A stretch of DNA of 64,000 bases from an uncultured Bacteroidales bacterium (GTDB taxonomy: Bacteria > Bacteroidota > Bacteroidia > Bacteroidales > UBA932), in NCBI GenBank assembly GCA_944322565.1, contig CALUPG010000007.1, positions 62,001 to 126,000 of the forward strand. The letters run 5' to 3'. The notes under the pieces are model-generated. The model worked only from the letters and a program-made list of their open reading frames with translations, had not been told where the DNA came from and ran no database searches. Positions 1 to 10,200 of the stretch are shown piece after piece. A program made the translations under genes and the position numbers. Position 1 is the stretch's first letter. The number at the start of each line of letters is the position of its first letter.

Positions 1-674
1 AGTGTGTCTGATGTTGCAGCATGATTAAACGCCAATTCAACAATCCCCTTAATTAGGGTTTCGTATTTCTCAATGATCCTGCTCTGAATAGAAATGCGGT
101 CATCTATTAGCTGGAATAGCGTTGCAATCTTTTTCTGTTCCATCTTTTGAGGAATTGAAACAGAAATTTTACCCATTTCATTTTGAGATAAGGTAGGAAC
201 AGCACCTCCTACCGTTATTCTTTTTATAGCATTTTGAAATTTATATGCGCTTAGAATTTGGCCAAGAAGAAAACTGTTACATTTTATGTTTTTCAGTACA
301 ACCAACTGTGGATTTAGGGTAGTTTCACATAAAATGTTATCCACATATGCGACCTTACCAACAGTTGAGCCTGTTTTTACAAATACTATATCGCCTACAA
401 AAACTTTTATTTCAGGAGATTCTTCATACTTGAAATAGTTAATGTAGGTATTGTCTTTATCATAAGAGAGTCTATTGTCTGTTATATTTGAAGGGCTTAG
501 GGCTATAGCACCAGTTCCTTTTTCTACAATGTCCTGGATAGTATATCCTCTAAAACCAATCCTTCCTACTATGTTGCATATTTCTGCTAAAGCACATTTT
601 TCCCACTCCTCTGTAAACTCCGGGAAACGCAGCGCCGGGACATTTCCTTTAGACGGGGCTATTTTGATTTTTGT
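1..674 (-). pseudogene. Startless type I restriction specificity subunit (HsdS) cassette, partial
   Basis: My translation of the minus strand from 674 to the window edge gives one open frame with HsdS character. It has the family N-terminal signature VPALRFPEF (around 625-650), one target-recognition domain, and a conserved spacer helix with EQKKIATLFQLIDDRI (around 80-150). The frame is bounded upstream by two stop codons (675-680) and has no ATG, GTG or TTG before a GTG at 344-342 (first ATG 176-174), so the N-terminal signature cannot be translated from a normal start here. This is what a silent, recombination-donor hsdS gene looks like. It lies divergently next to a tyrosine recombinase, as in Bacteroides type I shufflons. 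The 3' end continues beyond the window, so a second recognition domain may follow. The HsdS assignment is firm; 'silent cassette' is inference. Confidence 0.8.
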
Positions 675-738
675 TTATTATGGTGAATCTTTAAATGATT
701 AGTTTCCTCAATTCGCTAATGCAATAAATTCAGGAATT

Positions 739-1665
739 ATGAACACTAAAACATTCAGAGAAATTGCGGCGGCTTGGAAAGAGTACAAGCGGCCTTATGT
801 GAAGCAGTCGACGATGGCGGCTTATGTGTTAATCTTGGAGAACCACATTCTTCCTTACTTCGGGGACGGCGGTTCACTCCATGAACAGGAGGTGCAGGCA
901 TTTGTCTTGCAGAAGTTGGAAAACGGATTGAGCGCCAAGACAGTCAAGGATATTCTGATAGTCATGAAAATGGTGATGAAGTTCGGGGTCAAAAATGAGT
1001 GGATGAGCTATTACGAATGGGATATAAAGTATCCTACGACCTCCTCCAGAAAGGAACTGGAGGTGCTGTCTGTCAGCAATCACAGAAAGATACTGAATTA
1101 CATCCAAAGCCACTTTACTTTTACCGGGCTCGGTATCTACATAAGCCTGAGTACCGGAATGCGCATCGGCGAAATATGCGCATTGAAATGGAGCGACATC
1201 AATGTGACGGACGGGACTATAATTGTCAGCCGCACCATTGAGCGCATTTATATCATTGAGGGAGAGAAAAAACACACGGAACTCGTCATCAACACTCCCA
1301 AAACCCAAAACTCCTGCCGGGAAATACCCATGAGCAAAGAATTGCTTGCCATAATCAAGCCGCTGAAAAAGGTAGTCAATGAAGATTTCTATGTGCTTAC
1401 AAATGATGAGCGTCCGACAGAGCCGCGCACATACCGCAATTATTACAACAGTCTCATGGAGAAGCTCTCCATCCCCAAATTGAAATATCACGGCCTGCGC
1501 CACAGCTTCGCCACCCGTTGCATTGAAGCCGGATGTGACTATAAGACCGTAAGCGTACTGTTGGGGCACTCCAACATTTCAACTACGCTTAACCTGTATG
1601 TTCATCCGAACATGGAACAGAAAAAGCGTTGCATCAGCAGAATGTTCAAGTCATTGGGAAAATGA
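739..1665 (+). CDS. Tyrosine-type site-specific recombinase
   Basis: A 308-residue phage-integrase-family recombinase. The N-terminal SAM-like DNA-binding domain covers about residues 1-100. The catalytic domain shows Arg in TGMRIGEICALKW (about residue 140), the HGLRHSFATR box (about 250), the second His in LGHSNISTTLNLY (about 275) and the nucleophilic Tyr in that last motif. The length suits stand-alone invertases and is shorter than most conjugative-transposon integrases. It starts 64 nt from the open end of the startless hsdS frame and is transcribed away from it, which suggests that it inverts or shuffles hsdS cassettes, as the hsdS-linked recombinases of Bacteroides do. No excisionase, relaxase or att repeat is seen nearby. 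It converges on the LysR gene. Family certain; role inferred. Confidence 0.9.
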   Translation: MNTKTFREIAAAWKEYKRPYVKQSTMAAYVLILENHILPYFGDGGSLHEQEVQAFVLQKLENGLSAKTVKDILIVMKMVMKFGVKNEWMSYYEWDIKYPTTSSRKELEVLSVSNHRKILNYIQSHFTFTGLGIYISLSTGMRIGEICALKWSDINVTDGTIIVSRTIERIYIIEGEKKHTELVINTPKTQNSCREIPMSKELLAIIKPLKKVVNEDFYVLTNDERPTEPRTYRNYYNSLMEKLSIPKLKYHGLRHSFATRCIEAGCDYKTVSVLLGHSNISTTLNLYVHPNMEQKKRCISRMFKSLGK

Positions 1666-1708
1666 AAGGCAGCAGGGTCAGCACACCGGGCATATCCATT
1701 GAAATCCA

Positions 1709-2575
1709 TCACGCAAAGATTTCCGTCAGGATATTGACAGCCGCGGAGCACATGATGTCCCCGGAGAAAGACTTTGATGGAATCATATTGATGACTTTGG
1801 TGGCGCCGTGCATGTCAGGCAGGGAAATCCTGAGGAGGGACTTGTCGGAGAGTTCATTTCTTGCGGCATGACGCGGGAGGAGGCCGACAATTCCCGGAGA
1901 GGACTTGACAAGAGACTTCACGGCTTCGGCGGAAGGAGAGCGGAAGACAATCTTGTGGGATATCTCTTCAAACGGGACAAGGCCGTCCATGCAGTCGTCG
2001 GCAACGGCAATTCCGGATGGGATATCCTGCCAGGATGAGAAGGAAGAATAGACCGTACGGCTCACCGGAGACACAACTGCAGCCGGATAGGAATATCCGA
2101 CATTACAGGCTTCGGCCCATATTGGCCCGGAGAGTCCGCCGGCACAGGCCTCAAGCCTGAAGCCGAAGCCGTCTTCCGGAAAGGCTTCCGGGGACTCATG
2201 AACCATGAAGACTGTGCCGGGAAATGATGCAGTCATTGCCGAGACAAGAGCGGCGACAGGTTCTCCGGCAAGACTGCCCGATGCACAGATACTGACTGTC
2301 CTCGGCCGGAGTGAATCATTCGGGCCGAACATCATTCTGGCAGAATCATACCAATACAGAATCTTTCCTGCGTATGACCGGAATGCCCGGCCCTGCGGTG
2401 TCAAAGACACTTCACTTCTGCCTCTTTCGAAGAGACGGACTCCGAGGTCTTTCTCAAGCTCAGCAATATTCTGGCTCACAGCAGGCTGGCTTATGCCAAG
2501 CTGCTCTGCCGCACGGGTGAAGCTGCCGGTTGCCGACAAGGCTTCGAATACTTTCAGTCTAAAATCTCCAAGCAT
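1709..2575 (-). CDS. LysR-family transcriptional regulator
   Basis: The protein opens with a LysR winged helix-turn-helix (FEALSATGSFTRAAEQLGIS then QPAVSQNIAELEKDLGVRLFER), followed by a shorter and more divergent effector-binding region of about 200 residues. The open frame continues upstream to 2635, but the ATG at 2575 puts MLGDFRLKVF directly before the HTH as in the family, so I chose it. It is divergent from the M16 protease gene with 86 nt between the start codons, the usual layout for a LysR regulator and its target. No effector can be guessed. Confidence 0.85.
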   Translation of the reverse strand: MLGDFRLKVFEALSATGSFTRAAEQLGISQPAVSQNIAELEKDLGVRLFERGRSEVSLTPQGRAFRSYAGKILYWYDSARMMFGPNDSLRPRTVSICASGSLAGEPVAALVSAMTASFPGTVFMVHESPEAFPEDGFGFRLEACAGGLSGPIWAEACNVGYSYPAAVVSPVSRTVYSSFSSWQDIPSGIAVADDCMDGLVPFEEISHKIVFRSPSAEAVKSLVKSSPGIVGLLPRHAARNELSDKSLLRISLPDMHGATKVINMIPSKSFSGDIMCSAAVNILTEIFA

Positions 2576-2601
2576 GACATCAAATTTATGAAAATTTATG
2601 T

Positions 2602-2609
2602 TAATTTTG
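2602..2609 (+). promoter_or_regulatory. Candidate -7 box for the M16 protease gene
   Basis: TAATTTTG matches the Bacteroidota -7 consensus TAnnTTTG and sits 52 nt before the protease ATG. No good TTTG is seen 19-20 nt upstream, so an activator (for example the divergent LysR protein) could be needed. Confidence 0.4.
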
Positions 2610-2661
2610 TAAGATATATATGATTGTTTCAACAATTACATAAAAAAGTTATACATCAGAA

Positions 2662-5472
2662 ATGAAACGAATCTTTGTATTCTTTGCGGCTCTCTTTGCC
2701 GCAATAGTTGTGTATGGACAGGACATGTCACAACTCCCCCAACTGCCGAATGACCCTGCGGTCCGCACAGGCAAGCTTGACAACGGGCTCACCTATTATA
2801 TAAGGCACAATGACAAGCCTGCCGACAGGGCGGAATTCTATCTCGCCACAAATGTGGGCGCAATCCAGGAAACCCCAGACCAGGACGGTCTTGCACATTT
2901 CCTTGAGCACATGTGCTTCAACGGGACAAAGAATTTCCCGGACAAAGGCATTCTGGAATACCTCCAGGGAATCGGAGCGGAGTTCGGAAGGAACATCAAT
3001 GCCTCGACAGGCGTCGAACAGACCGTATACATGCTCAACAACATTCCTCTTGTACGCGAAACCGTAGTGGACACATGTCTGCTCATCCTGCATGACTATT
3101 CACATTTCGTGACATGCGACCCTGCCGAAATCGACAAGGAAAGGGGCGTGATTCTCGAAGAGAGAAGGACGAGGAGAAATGCCCAGTGGAGAATGTATGA
3201 GCAGGCCAAGCAGGCCTATTACAAAGGCTCCAAATATGCAGACTGCTCCCTCATCGGAAGCGAGGAAAACCTCAAGACTTTCAAGCCTGAAAGCCTGACG
3301 AATTTCTACCACACATGGTATCGTCCTGACCTCCAGGCTGTAATCGTAGTCGGAGATGTCGATGTTGACAAGGTGGAGTCAAAAATCAAAGAGACTTTCG
3401 CCGACATCCCTGCCGCAGAGAACCCTAAGGCCAAGGAAATGCATGTCATCCCGGACAATGAGGAGCCGATAGTGGCAATCATCACCGACCCTGAGGCGAC
3501 ATCAACATCAGTGGAGGTGCTCTGGAAAAGCCAGCCGGCACCGGAGGCACTGAACAGCACACAGGTCGGGATGATGACTGACCTCATCAAGTCATATGTA
3601 AGTCTCATCATGGCCGAAAGATTCAATGACATCACATCCAGACCGGATGCTCCGTTCACAGCCGCCAGCATGGCAATAGGAAAGCTCTGCGAGACTTGTG
3701 AAGTGACCATGGGCACGGCAAGATGCAAGAACAATGACGCTGTCCCGGCCTTCAGGGCGCTCATGACAGAAATCGAGAAGATGAAGAGATTCGGCTTCAC
3801 AGACGATGAAGTGTCCAGGGCAAAGGACAATATCCTCAGTTCATACGAAAAGAGGGTCCAGGGTGCAGACACAAGAAAAAATGCAGAATTCATCCAGGAA
3901 TACATCAACAACTTCTTCGACAATTACGCCTACATGGAGCCTGCCGTGGAGTATGAAATGGCCAAGGCTATCTGCGGACAGCTCAATGCAGCTATCCTCA
4001 ACCAGATAGCTTCATCCATCATCACCGACGACAACATGGTTGTGGTATACTACGGACCGGAGAAAGAAGGTGTTTCACACCCGACATCAGAGGAACTTCT
4101 CGGTGTCATTGCCGAAGTGAAGGCTTCTGACATCACGCCGAACGAGGCTCAGGACTTCAACAAGCCTCTTCTTGATGCCGCAGCGCTTAAAGGCTCACCT
4201 GTAAAGAAAACGGGAGAAGGCATCTACGGCTCTACCGTATGGACCCTCAAGAACGGATTGAAAGTGGTCGTGCTCCCTACTGAATACAAAAAGGACCAGA
4301 TCATCTTCTCGCTCCAGAAAGACGGCGGACTCTCTCTCATATCCGACGAAGACCTTCCGTCATTTGAAGAAAACATCTGGACTCTGTTCACCATGAACAG
4401 CGGAGTAGCCGGATTTGCCGGGACTGACCTGAGCAAGATGCTGGCAGGAAAGAATGTGAATGTCACGCCATATATCGGCAGCCTCAGACACGGCATCAGC
4501 GGTTCGGCCGCTCCAAAAGACCTTGAAACCGCTTTCCAGCTGATGTATCTCTACTTCATGGACCCTCGCTTTGACGAGAATGAATTCCAGACAGGCATAC
4601 AGCAGCTCAAGGCTGTACTTCCGAACATAGTCAACCAGCCTGACTTCAAGTTCCAGACAGAATTCACAAAAACTGTTTTCGGAAACAGCCCGAGGAAGCC
4701 GATAATCAGCGAGGAACTGATTGAAAAAGCGAATCTGGCAACAATTGAAAGAGTCTACAGGAGTCTTTTCAATAATGCAGCGGGTGCAACACTCTATATT
4801 GTAGGAAATGTGGACATGAAGACCCTCAAGCCTATGGTGGAGAAATATGCCGGCTCCCTTGCAAAGGGGAAGAAGGCGACAGCCTGGGCAGATACCGGAG
4901 CGAAGGTAGTGAAAGGGGATGTGGAAAACCATTTCCAGGTTGAGATGGAGACACCGAAGACTTCCGTCCTTCAGGTCTACACGGCATACTTCCCTTATTC
5001 AGTGAAGAACACCGTGATGCTTGATGCTGCAAAATATATCCTTGACATGATATACACCGAGACACTGCGTGAAGAGGAAGGCGGCACTTACGGAGCAAGC
5101 GTAGGAGCTGCAATGCAGAACGAGCCTGAGGCAAGGGCAATGATACAGGTATACTTCGACACCAACCCGGAAGCTGCCGGCAGACTCATCGCATCGGCCG
5201 TCAAAGGCCTCGAGAGTCTTGCATCAGACGGCCCTACGGAAGAACAGATGACAAGGACAGTAGAGAATGCCAGAAAGAATCTTCCTGAATCAAGGATCAG
5301 CAACAACTACTGGCTGGATGCCCTGATGTACTGGAACCGCTACGGCGTGGACTATGACAAGGAATTCGAGGCCGCCATCTCCGAAATCTCTTCAGAGAAC
5401 ATCAAGACAGTCCTCAACGAAATCCTCTCCCAGAATAACTTCATTGAGGTAGTAATGTCTCCTGAGGAATAA
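2662..5472 (+). CDS. M16 family zinc metallopeptidase (insulinase/PqqL-like), secreted
   Basis: A 936-residue two-halved M16 peptidase. An N-terminal signal peptide (ending near VVYGQ) predicts export to the periplasm or outer envelope. The inverted zincin motif HFLEHMCFNGT gives HxxEH at about residues 78-82, with a downstream glutamate-rich helix (KERGVILEERRTRRNAQWRM) supplying the third zinc ligand. The C-terminal half (from about residue 520) is the inactive M16 partner domain that completes the clam-shell. Length fits the PqqL/PtrA-like proteins common in Bacteroidales, which probably degrade imported or unfolded peptides. Single gene, followed by a strong terminator. Substrate unknown. 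Confidence 0.92.
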   Translation: MKRIFVFFAALFAAIVVYGQDMSQLPQLPNDPAVRTGKLDNGLTYYIRHNDKPADRAEFYLATNVGAIQETPDQDGLAHFLEHMCFNGTKNFPDKGILEYLQGIGAEFGRNINASTGVEQTVYMLNNIPLVRETVVDTCLLILHDYSHFVTCDPAEIDKERGVILEERRTRRNAQWRMYEQAKQAYYKGSKYADCSLIGSEENLKTFKPESLTNFYHTWYRPDLQAVIVVGDVDVDKVESKIKETFADIPAAENPKAKEMHVIPDNEEPIVAIITDPEATSTSVEVLWKSQPAPEALNSTQVGMMTDLIKSYVSLIMAERFNDITSRPDAPFTAASMAIGKLCETCEVTMGTARCKNNDAVPAFRALMTEIEKMKRFGFTDDEVSRAKDNILSSYEKRVQGADTRKNAEFIQEYINNFFDNYAYMEPAVEYEMAKAICGQLNAAILNQIASSIITDDNMVVVYYGPEKEGVSHPTSEELLGVIAEVKASDITPNEAQDFNKPLLDAAALKGSPVKKTGEGIYGSTVWTLKNGLKVVVLPTEYKKDQIIFSLQKDGGLSLISDEDLPSFEENIWTLFTMNSGVAGFAGTDLSKMLAGKNVNVTPYIGSLRHGISGSAAPKDLETAFQLMYLYFMDPRFDENEFQTGIQQLKAVLPNIVNQPDFKFQTEFTKTVFGNSPRKPIISEELIEKANLATIERVYRSLFNNAAGATLYIVGNVDMKTLKPMVEKYAGSLAKGKKATAWADTGAKVVKGDVENHFQVEMETPKTSVLQVYTAYFPYSVKNTVMLDAAKYILDMIYTETLREEEGGTYGASVGAAMQNEPEARAMIQVYFDTNPEAAGRLIASAVKGLESLASDGPTEEQMTRTVENARKNLPESRISNNYWLDALMYWNRYGVDYDKEFEAAISEISSENIKTVLNEILSQNNFIEVVMSPEE

Positions 5473-5527
5473 TTCCGGATTACAAGAAAAGACGATGGAT
5501 GTCCGGAGCATTCCGGCTCCGGACAAT

Positions 5528-5565
5528 AAAGAAAAAGACCCGAAATTCGGGTCTTTTTCTTTATT
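5528..5565. terminator. Bidirectional intrinsic terminator
   Basis: A hairpin with AAAGAAAAAGACCCGAA paired to TTCGGGTCTTTTTCTTT sits between the M16 gene and the convergent hmu operon. It has a T-run on one side and an A-run on the other, so it can stop transcription from both directions. Confidence 0.85.
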
Positions 5566-5582
5566 GATTTATCCAGAATTCA

Positions 5583-5927
5583 TCAATGTCCGCCTTCAGG
5601 GACATAGATGATCTCACCGTTTTCAAGTTCATAGGCTATGCCCACGCGCCGGCCGCGTCTGCAGGATGCGTCATCCTGATTTTCCGACGGGGTATAACGG
5701 TTGATTTCCTCACCTTCCTTTGTGATGATCTCCATATTTTCCTTGCCCGGATTCTTGACAATCGTAAAATCCTCCTTGCTGAACATTTCCGTCATGTCAT
5801 ATCTTGTCACAAGGGCTACCATCAGCGCGACGGCAAACACCATGGCCACATCGAAGAGATTGCCGACAACGCTCATCGGGTCGTTGTCCTCCTCCTTTCC
5901 CAAAAGTCTGCGTCTTCTCATGGTCAT
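5583..5927 (-). CDS. hmuV: HmuV: DUF2149 family small membrane protein
   Basis: A 114-residue protein with one transmembrane segment (VVGNLFDVAMVFAVALMVALV, about residues 18-38), a conserved DPMSVVGNLFDVAMVF entry, and a basic/polar periplasmic tail. This is the DUF2149 family, which accompanies CobN-like chelatases and a MotA/ExbB-type protein and resembles an ExbD/TolR-like partner in size and topology. It is the last gene of the hmu operon, overlaps hmuU by 4 nt, and is followed by the shared terminator at 5528. In Porphyromonas gingivalis the operon is named hmuYRSTUV. Role inferred: part of the energised channel serving HmuS or HmuR. Confidence 0.8.
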   Translation of the reverse strand: MTMRRRRLLGKEEDNDPMSVVGNLFDVAMVFAVALMVALVTRYDMTEMFSKEDFTIVKNPGKENMEIITKEGEEINRYTPSENQDDASCRRGRRVGIAYELENGEIIYVPEGGH

Positions 5928-6523
5928 TTCCCCTCCCCGGCGCCGAGAAGTTCGGCCACGAATTCAAGGTTCGTCATGTCCTGCATATACCAGCGGTTTT
6001 TCACCTGCTGTGTCATGAAGCCCACTGCACTCGAGAAAAGTCCGACCACAGTGGTGGCAAAGGCCACCTGCATGTTGTAGGCCATAGAAGATATGTCCCC
6101 GGTGGAAAGGCCTACGAGAGCAGGTCCCATAGGGATAAGGGTACCCATGAGGCCGAGCATAGGACCGAGCTTGGTGAGTGTCTTGGATGAAGAAAGATCC
6201 TTGTCGGCATCTGTCTCGAAATCTGCAAGAAGCCTCCTTATGTGGGCAGGGCTGTCCTTGTGGGCAAGGATTTCATTGAGATAACGCACTGAAAGGGAAT
6301 TGCTGCCTTTCGGCAGTATGGATTCAAGGTCGCGGACGGTCTCCGGAGTAAGCCCTTCGAGCCTGGTCCGCAATGTACGCCCGTTCTTGCGGATATTCAG
6401 GTATTGTCCGAAAAAACTCCCTACAAGCAGGAGAGAACGGAGAAAAAGAAGGATGAGAAGCACTATCACAGGCACCAGAAGTCCCGTGGAAATCCAGAAA
6501 AGTATGTCTGATATGAAATTCAT
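5924..6523 (-). CDS. hmuU: HmuU: MotA/TolQ/ExbB proton channel family protein
   Basis: A 199-residue inner-membrane protein. It has a first transmembrane helix at residues 8-38, a cytoplasmic region, and a pair of helices carrying the family signature (TKLGPMLGLMGTLIPMGPALVGL, about 125-150, and MAYNMQVAFATTVVGLFSSAVGF, about 160-185). These are the features of MotA/TolQ/ExbB proton-channel subunits. With the DUF2149 protein next door it probably forms an ExbB-ExbD-like motor dedicated to the heme system. It overlaps hmuV by 4 nt and lies 14 nt after hmuT. Confidence 0.85.
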   Translation of the reverse strand: MNFISDILFWISTGLLVPVIVLLILLFLRSLLLVGSFFGQYLNIRKNGRTLRTRLEGLTPETVRDLESILPKGSNSLSVRYLNEILAHKDSPAHIRRLLADFETDADKDLSSSKTLTKLGPMLGLMGTLIPMGPALVGLSTGDISSMAYNMQVAFATTVVGLFSSAVGFMTQQVKNRWYMQDMTNLEFVAELLGAGEGK

Positions 6524-6537
6524 TTTTGTTTATATTT

Positions 6538-7221
6538 TTATTGTTTCGACTTATGGAATGAATGCCACAGCCATCCGGCAAAGGCCCCGGCAAGAGTGAT
6601 GAGGACAATGCCGGCAAATGCACTCCAGTCCACTTCCGAAAAACCTTCGACGGCAGTCTGCCCGTTCACCGTGGCTATCACGCCGAAAAAGGCTGTCAGG
6701 GCATTGAGGATGAACAGCAGTTCAAGCCTCAGTTCCTTTTCCGGAACGGCCTTGCGGAATGCCCAGGCCCCGGCAGGAATCAGGATGAACACCAGTGCGG
6801 CAAGAATCCATGCAACAAGTTTGAAATCGTTCCCCGGAAATGCGAAGATCACATAGACCAGCGTGCTGAAAAGGACAGGAAAAATCAGCACTCCGGGGAA
6901 CCATCTCAATATCCTGTAGACCGCGATTTTCCACCTTGGCATCTGCCCTTCAGCGGACAGGTCGGCGGCCATTATGCAGAAGGCCATCTGCAGGACAATC
7001 TCCACACTGAGCACGACCGCCGCATCAAGCATGAGGGCGCTGTCTCCCAGCCATGCTGATATCCTGCTCTTGGACTGCTCGATGGCGAGAGGCCACATCA
7101 GTCCGGTGAACAGGGCGGCAGCGGCAGCCGCAATCAGGATTGTCCACGGCTTGCCGAAACTCTGCTTGAGGACAAAAACAAGGGCGATGAGCAACATCAG
7201 TACGGTTACGACGGTCTCCAT
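6538..7221 (-). CDS. hmuT: HmuT: polytopic inner-membrane protein of heme operon
   Basis: A 227-residue hydrophobic protein with about six predicted transmembrane helices (for example TVLMLLIALVFVL, TILIAAAAAALFTGLMW, VAWILAALVFILIPAGAWAF). No catalytic motif is evident. It occupies the hmuT position between the CobN-like hmuS (2 nt away) and the ExbB-like hmuU. The name is assigned by operon position and topology. It may be a heme/porphyrin or electron-transfer membrane partner; nothing in the sequence decides this. Confidence 0.7.
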   Translation of the reverse strand: METVVTVLMLLIALVFVLKQSFGKPWTILIAAAAAALFTGLMWPLAIEQSKSRISAWLGDSALMLDAAVVLSVEIVLQMAFCIMAADLSAEGQMPRWKIAVYRILRWFPGVLIFPVLFSTLVYVIFAFPGNDFKLVAWILAALVFILIPAGAWAFRKAVPEKELRLELLFILNALTAFFGVIATVNGQTAVEGFSEVDWSAFAGIVLITLAGAFAGWLWHSFHKSKQ

Positions 7222-7223
7222 GG

Positions 7224-10200
7224 CTATTCGTCATTTTCTCCTGACCTGCGTCTTTTCCTGACAAAGACCACAATGAAAACCACGGCAGCCACTGCCACCA
7301 AGGCAATTATAGTATTGTTCAGGACATTGGTCCTGGAAGAAGTTCCGCTGTCGAGCCGTTCCTTTTTCATCACCATGCCCTTACCGTCTCCTGCGGCAGC
7401 CGCTTCACGGACCTGACGGATGTTGTCAGTGTAGCGGGCGGCCGTCCTGCCGTCAGTCTTCGAGGCTATGAAATCCCTGAGCCTGTCATTGTCACAGACG
7501 GTACCGGAGCAGGCAGGCCTGTATTTTTCGACAAGTCCGGCATGAAGGGCGGCTATATCCGCAAGCTGGGCTTCCGAAGCATTCCAAAGCCCTTTCCTTG
7601 CACTTTCCATCATCACGGCGGTCATTTCCTGAAGGGCTGCCGGGCTGTTCTTCTCGAAGAACTTCTGCACCCCGAGCCCGTATGAATCCTTGACATAGAC
7701 ATCATATATCCTGTCCCACATTTCATCGTCCACTGCCTGCGGCTTCATCACATTCCATCCGTAGGTATTCTGGACGACCTCGGCCAATGCGGCGGCATCC
7801 CCTGCCCCGCCCTTCATCTTTTCCCGGATATATTCCGGATTGAAGATGGTGGTGCGGCTTTCCACGCCGATGGCTTCCTTGACCTCCTGCATGCGGACAT
7901 TGTTCCTGTTGCGGTAGTCGCTCAGATATGCATCCGGATCCTTGCCTGTGACATTCCTGACGGCAAGGTTCATCCCTCCCATGAACTCATAGACATGGTC
8001 AAGGCTGAGGGCTCCCCAAGTGTTGCTCTGGCGCGGCTGCACCACGGCGTCGGTCCTGTCAAGGGCAGCCTCAAAGGCGAATTGGCGCACTTCCTCCCAT
8101 TTGTCCTCGCTTCCGTAATAGGCGCCCATGTTGTTGAGATAGACCTCGGCAATCTCGCTCTCGTCCTCCCATCTGTCACCGGCCTGCACCATGCCCTGGA
8201 TGCCGGTGCCGTAATTGCCGTTCACTCCGCCGAAGACCCTGTACAGGGATACCTCGCGGGCATCCTTAGGAGTCATACCTTTGTCTATCAACAGTTTCTC
8301 GGTTTCCAGCACTCCGGAAGCCACCTGATTGTCATACACATCATCCTTGGCCGCGGCGGCCATCTCCACTGCACGGCTGATGAGGAAAAGCCTGGATGCC
8401 GCCAGGTCACGGAGCTGTCCGCTTGTCTGCACGACCACATCTATGCGCGGACGGCCGAGCTCCGCCGACGGGATCAGGCGCAGGTCTGTCACCCTGCCGA
8501 ATGCATCCCTGACAGGCTCCACTCCGAGCATATAGAGTATCTGGGCTATGGTGGCGCCCTCCGTCTCGATGAACTCGCTGCTCCAGAGGGTGTAGCTTAC
8601 CTTGCGCGGGATGCTGTCGTTGTGTCGCTGACGGTAAAGGCTGATGGTATTGTCAGCCAGCAGCTTGCCCTTTTCCCATGCCTCTTCGCTCGGGGTGGCC
8701 TCGGCATTGATGGCATAGAGGTTCCGGCCCGTAGGGAGAGTGTTGGGATTTGCCACAGGGTCTCCTCCAGGAGAAGGCACCACATAGCCGCCGTCAAGGC
8801 CGTTGATTATGCTGCGGAGTTCGTTCTCCGGGCTGGACTTCAATGCATCACGGTATGCAACAACATTTTTCAGAGCCCTTTCCACTTCCATTACGGCAGA
8901 GGCAAATGCCTTTTCCTCATCACTGTACCGTGTCATTCCTCCGGACATTGCCTCCATCATGGCGGACATTCCTGAAGATGCCTTGCTTCCGGCATTGTCC
9001 ACTGCCTTTGTCCTGCCGGACAATGCCTTTTCCATCCGTGCAAGGGCGGCCGTGTCGGAGGTCATGGAACGGGCCATCGCCATCATCTTTTCCCTGGCCA
9101 TCCCCTTGCCCATCTTTTTCATCAGTTCCTTCATGGACTTTCCGCCAGGATGTCCTGACGGGAGAGACGCCACGTCCGCATTTCCGTCATACGTTCCGGA
9201 GATTGCCGTTCCGGCCAGCACGGCGGCAGCCGGCATCTCTTCCGCCATCCCTGTCATAATGGAGAACATGTCATTCCCGCGTGCGATGGCAGCGGATATC
9301 TCGCGGGCCTTTACCAGTTCATCAGCCGTAATCCCGGCCACACGGCACACATAATCGTCTCCCGGCACTGTCTTCCCGTCCAGAAGACCTGCCACCAACC
9401 TTTTTGCAGGTGCAAGATAGCGTCTTGAAAATTCCGCCCTATGCTTTTCCAGTCCGGCCTCCGCCCGGCCCTTCGCCTTGTCTATGGCATAAAGCCCGTA
9501 TGCGACAGGATCGGTACTCATCGCCATCACAGTGCTTCGTATATCCTTGTCGGCATACGGCTCACCCATCACATAAAGGGCACCCGTGACCTTCTCATTG
9601 ACAAGTTCTTCCGCAAAATTCTCCACCCTGGCCACCTCGGCCTCGGAATATGCCTTGCCCGGAACGGTGTCCAGGCCCAGTTCCCGATGTATGCCGAGCT
9701 CCAAAACGGCTTTCTTGACTGCCAGGGAAGCCCTCTGCAGGGCAGCTTCATCCCTCACATCCGCCCCGGCAAGACGGTTGTACTCCTTCAGTCTGTCCGT
9801 CAGGCCGGAATAAGTGGTGCGGACACCGCTTTCCATGAACGGAGGGGTGAGATAGGAATGCAGGCCGGCGTATGCCCGGCGTTTTGCCATCATCGCCTCT
9901 CCCACATTGGCAATGGTGTACACATAAAAATGCGGAAGGTCGCCCACAAGCCTGTCGCTCCAGTCCTTACGGCTCAGGGCCACCTGCTTGCTCGGAGTAA
10001 ATTCAAGGCTTCCGTGCGCCCCGAAATGAATGAGGGCATCCGCCTTGAATCCGTATTGGGTCCACAGATAAGATGCAATATAGGCATGCGGAGGTGCGGC
10101 ATCGGTGCCATGGACTATCTCGAAATCATTGTCGCCCATCCCGGCCGCAAGCTGCGGAAGCAGCACCACATTGCCGAACCTGAGCCTTGCAAGGGCAAGA

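Noticed and set aside
739..1665. Integrase of a conjugative transposon or prophage
   Set aside because: No relaxase, tra, excisionase, tRNA attachment site or phage genes are near; it neighbours hsdS and is short.
2581..2588. Minus-strand TAAATTTG as a LysR promoter
   Set aside because: It lies only 6 nt before the chosen ATG and would give a leaderless transcript; AT-rich DNA here makes chance matches likely and no -33 box is seen.
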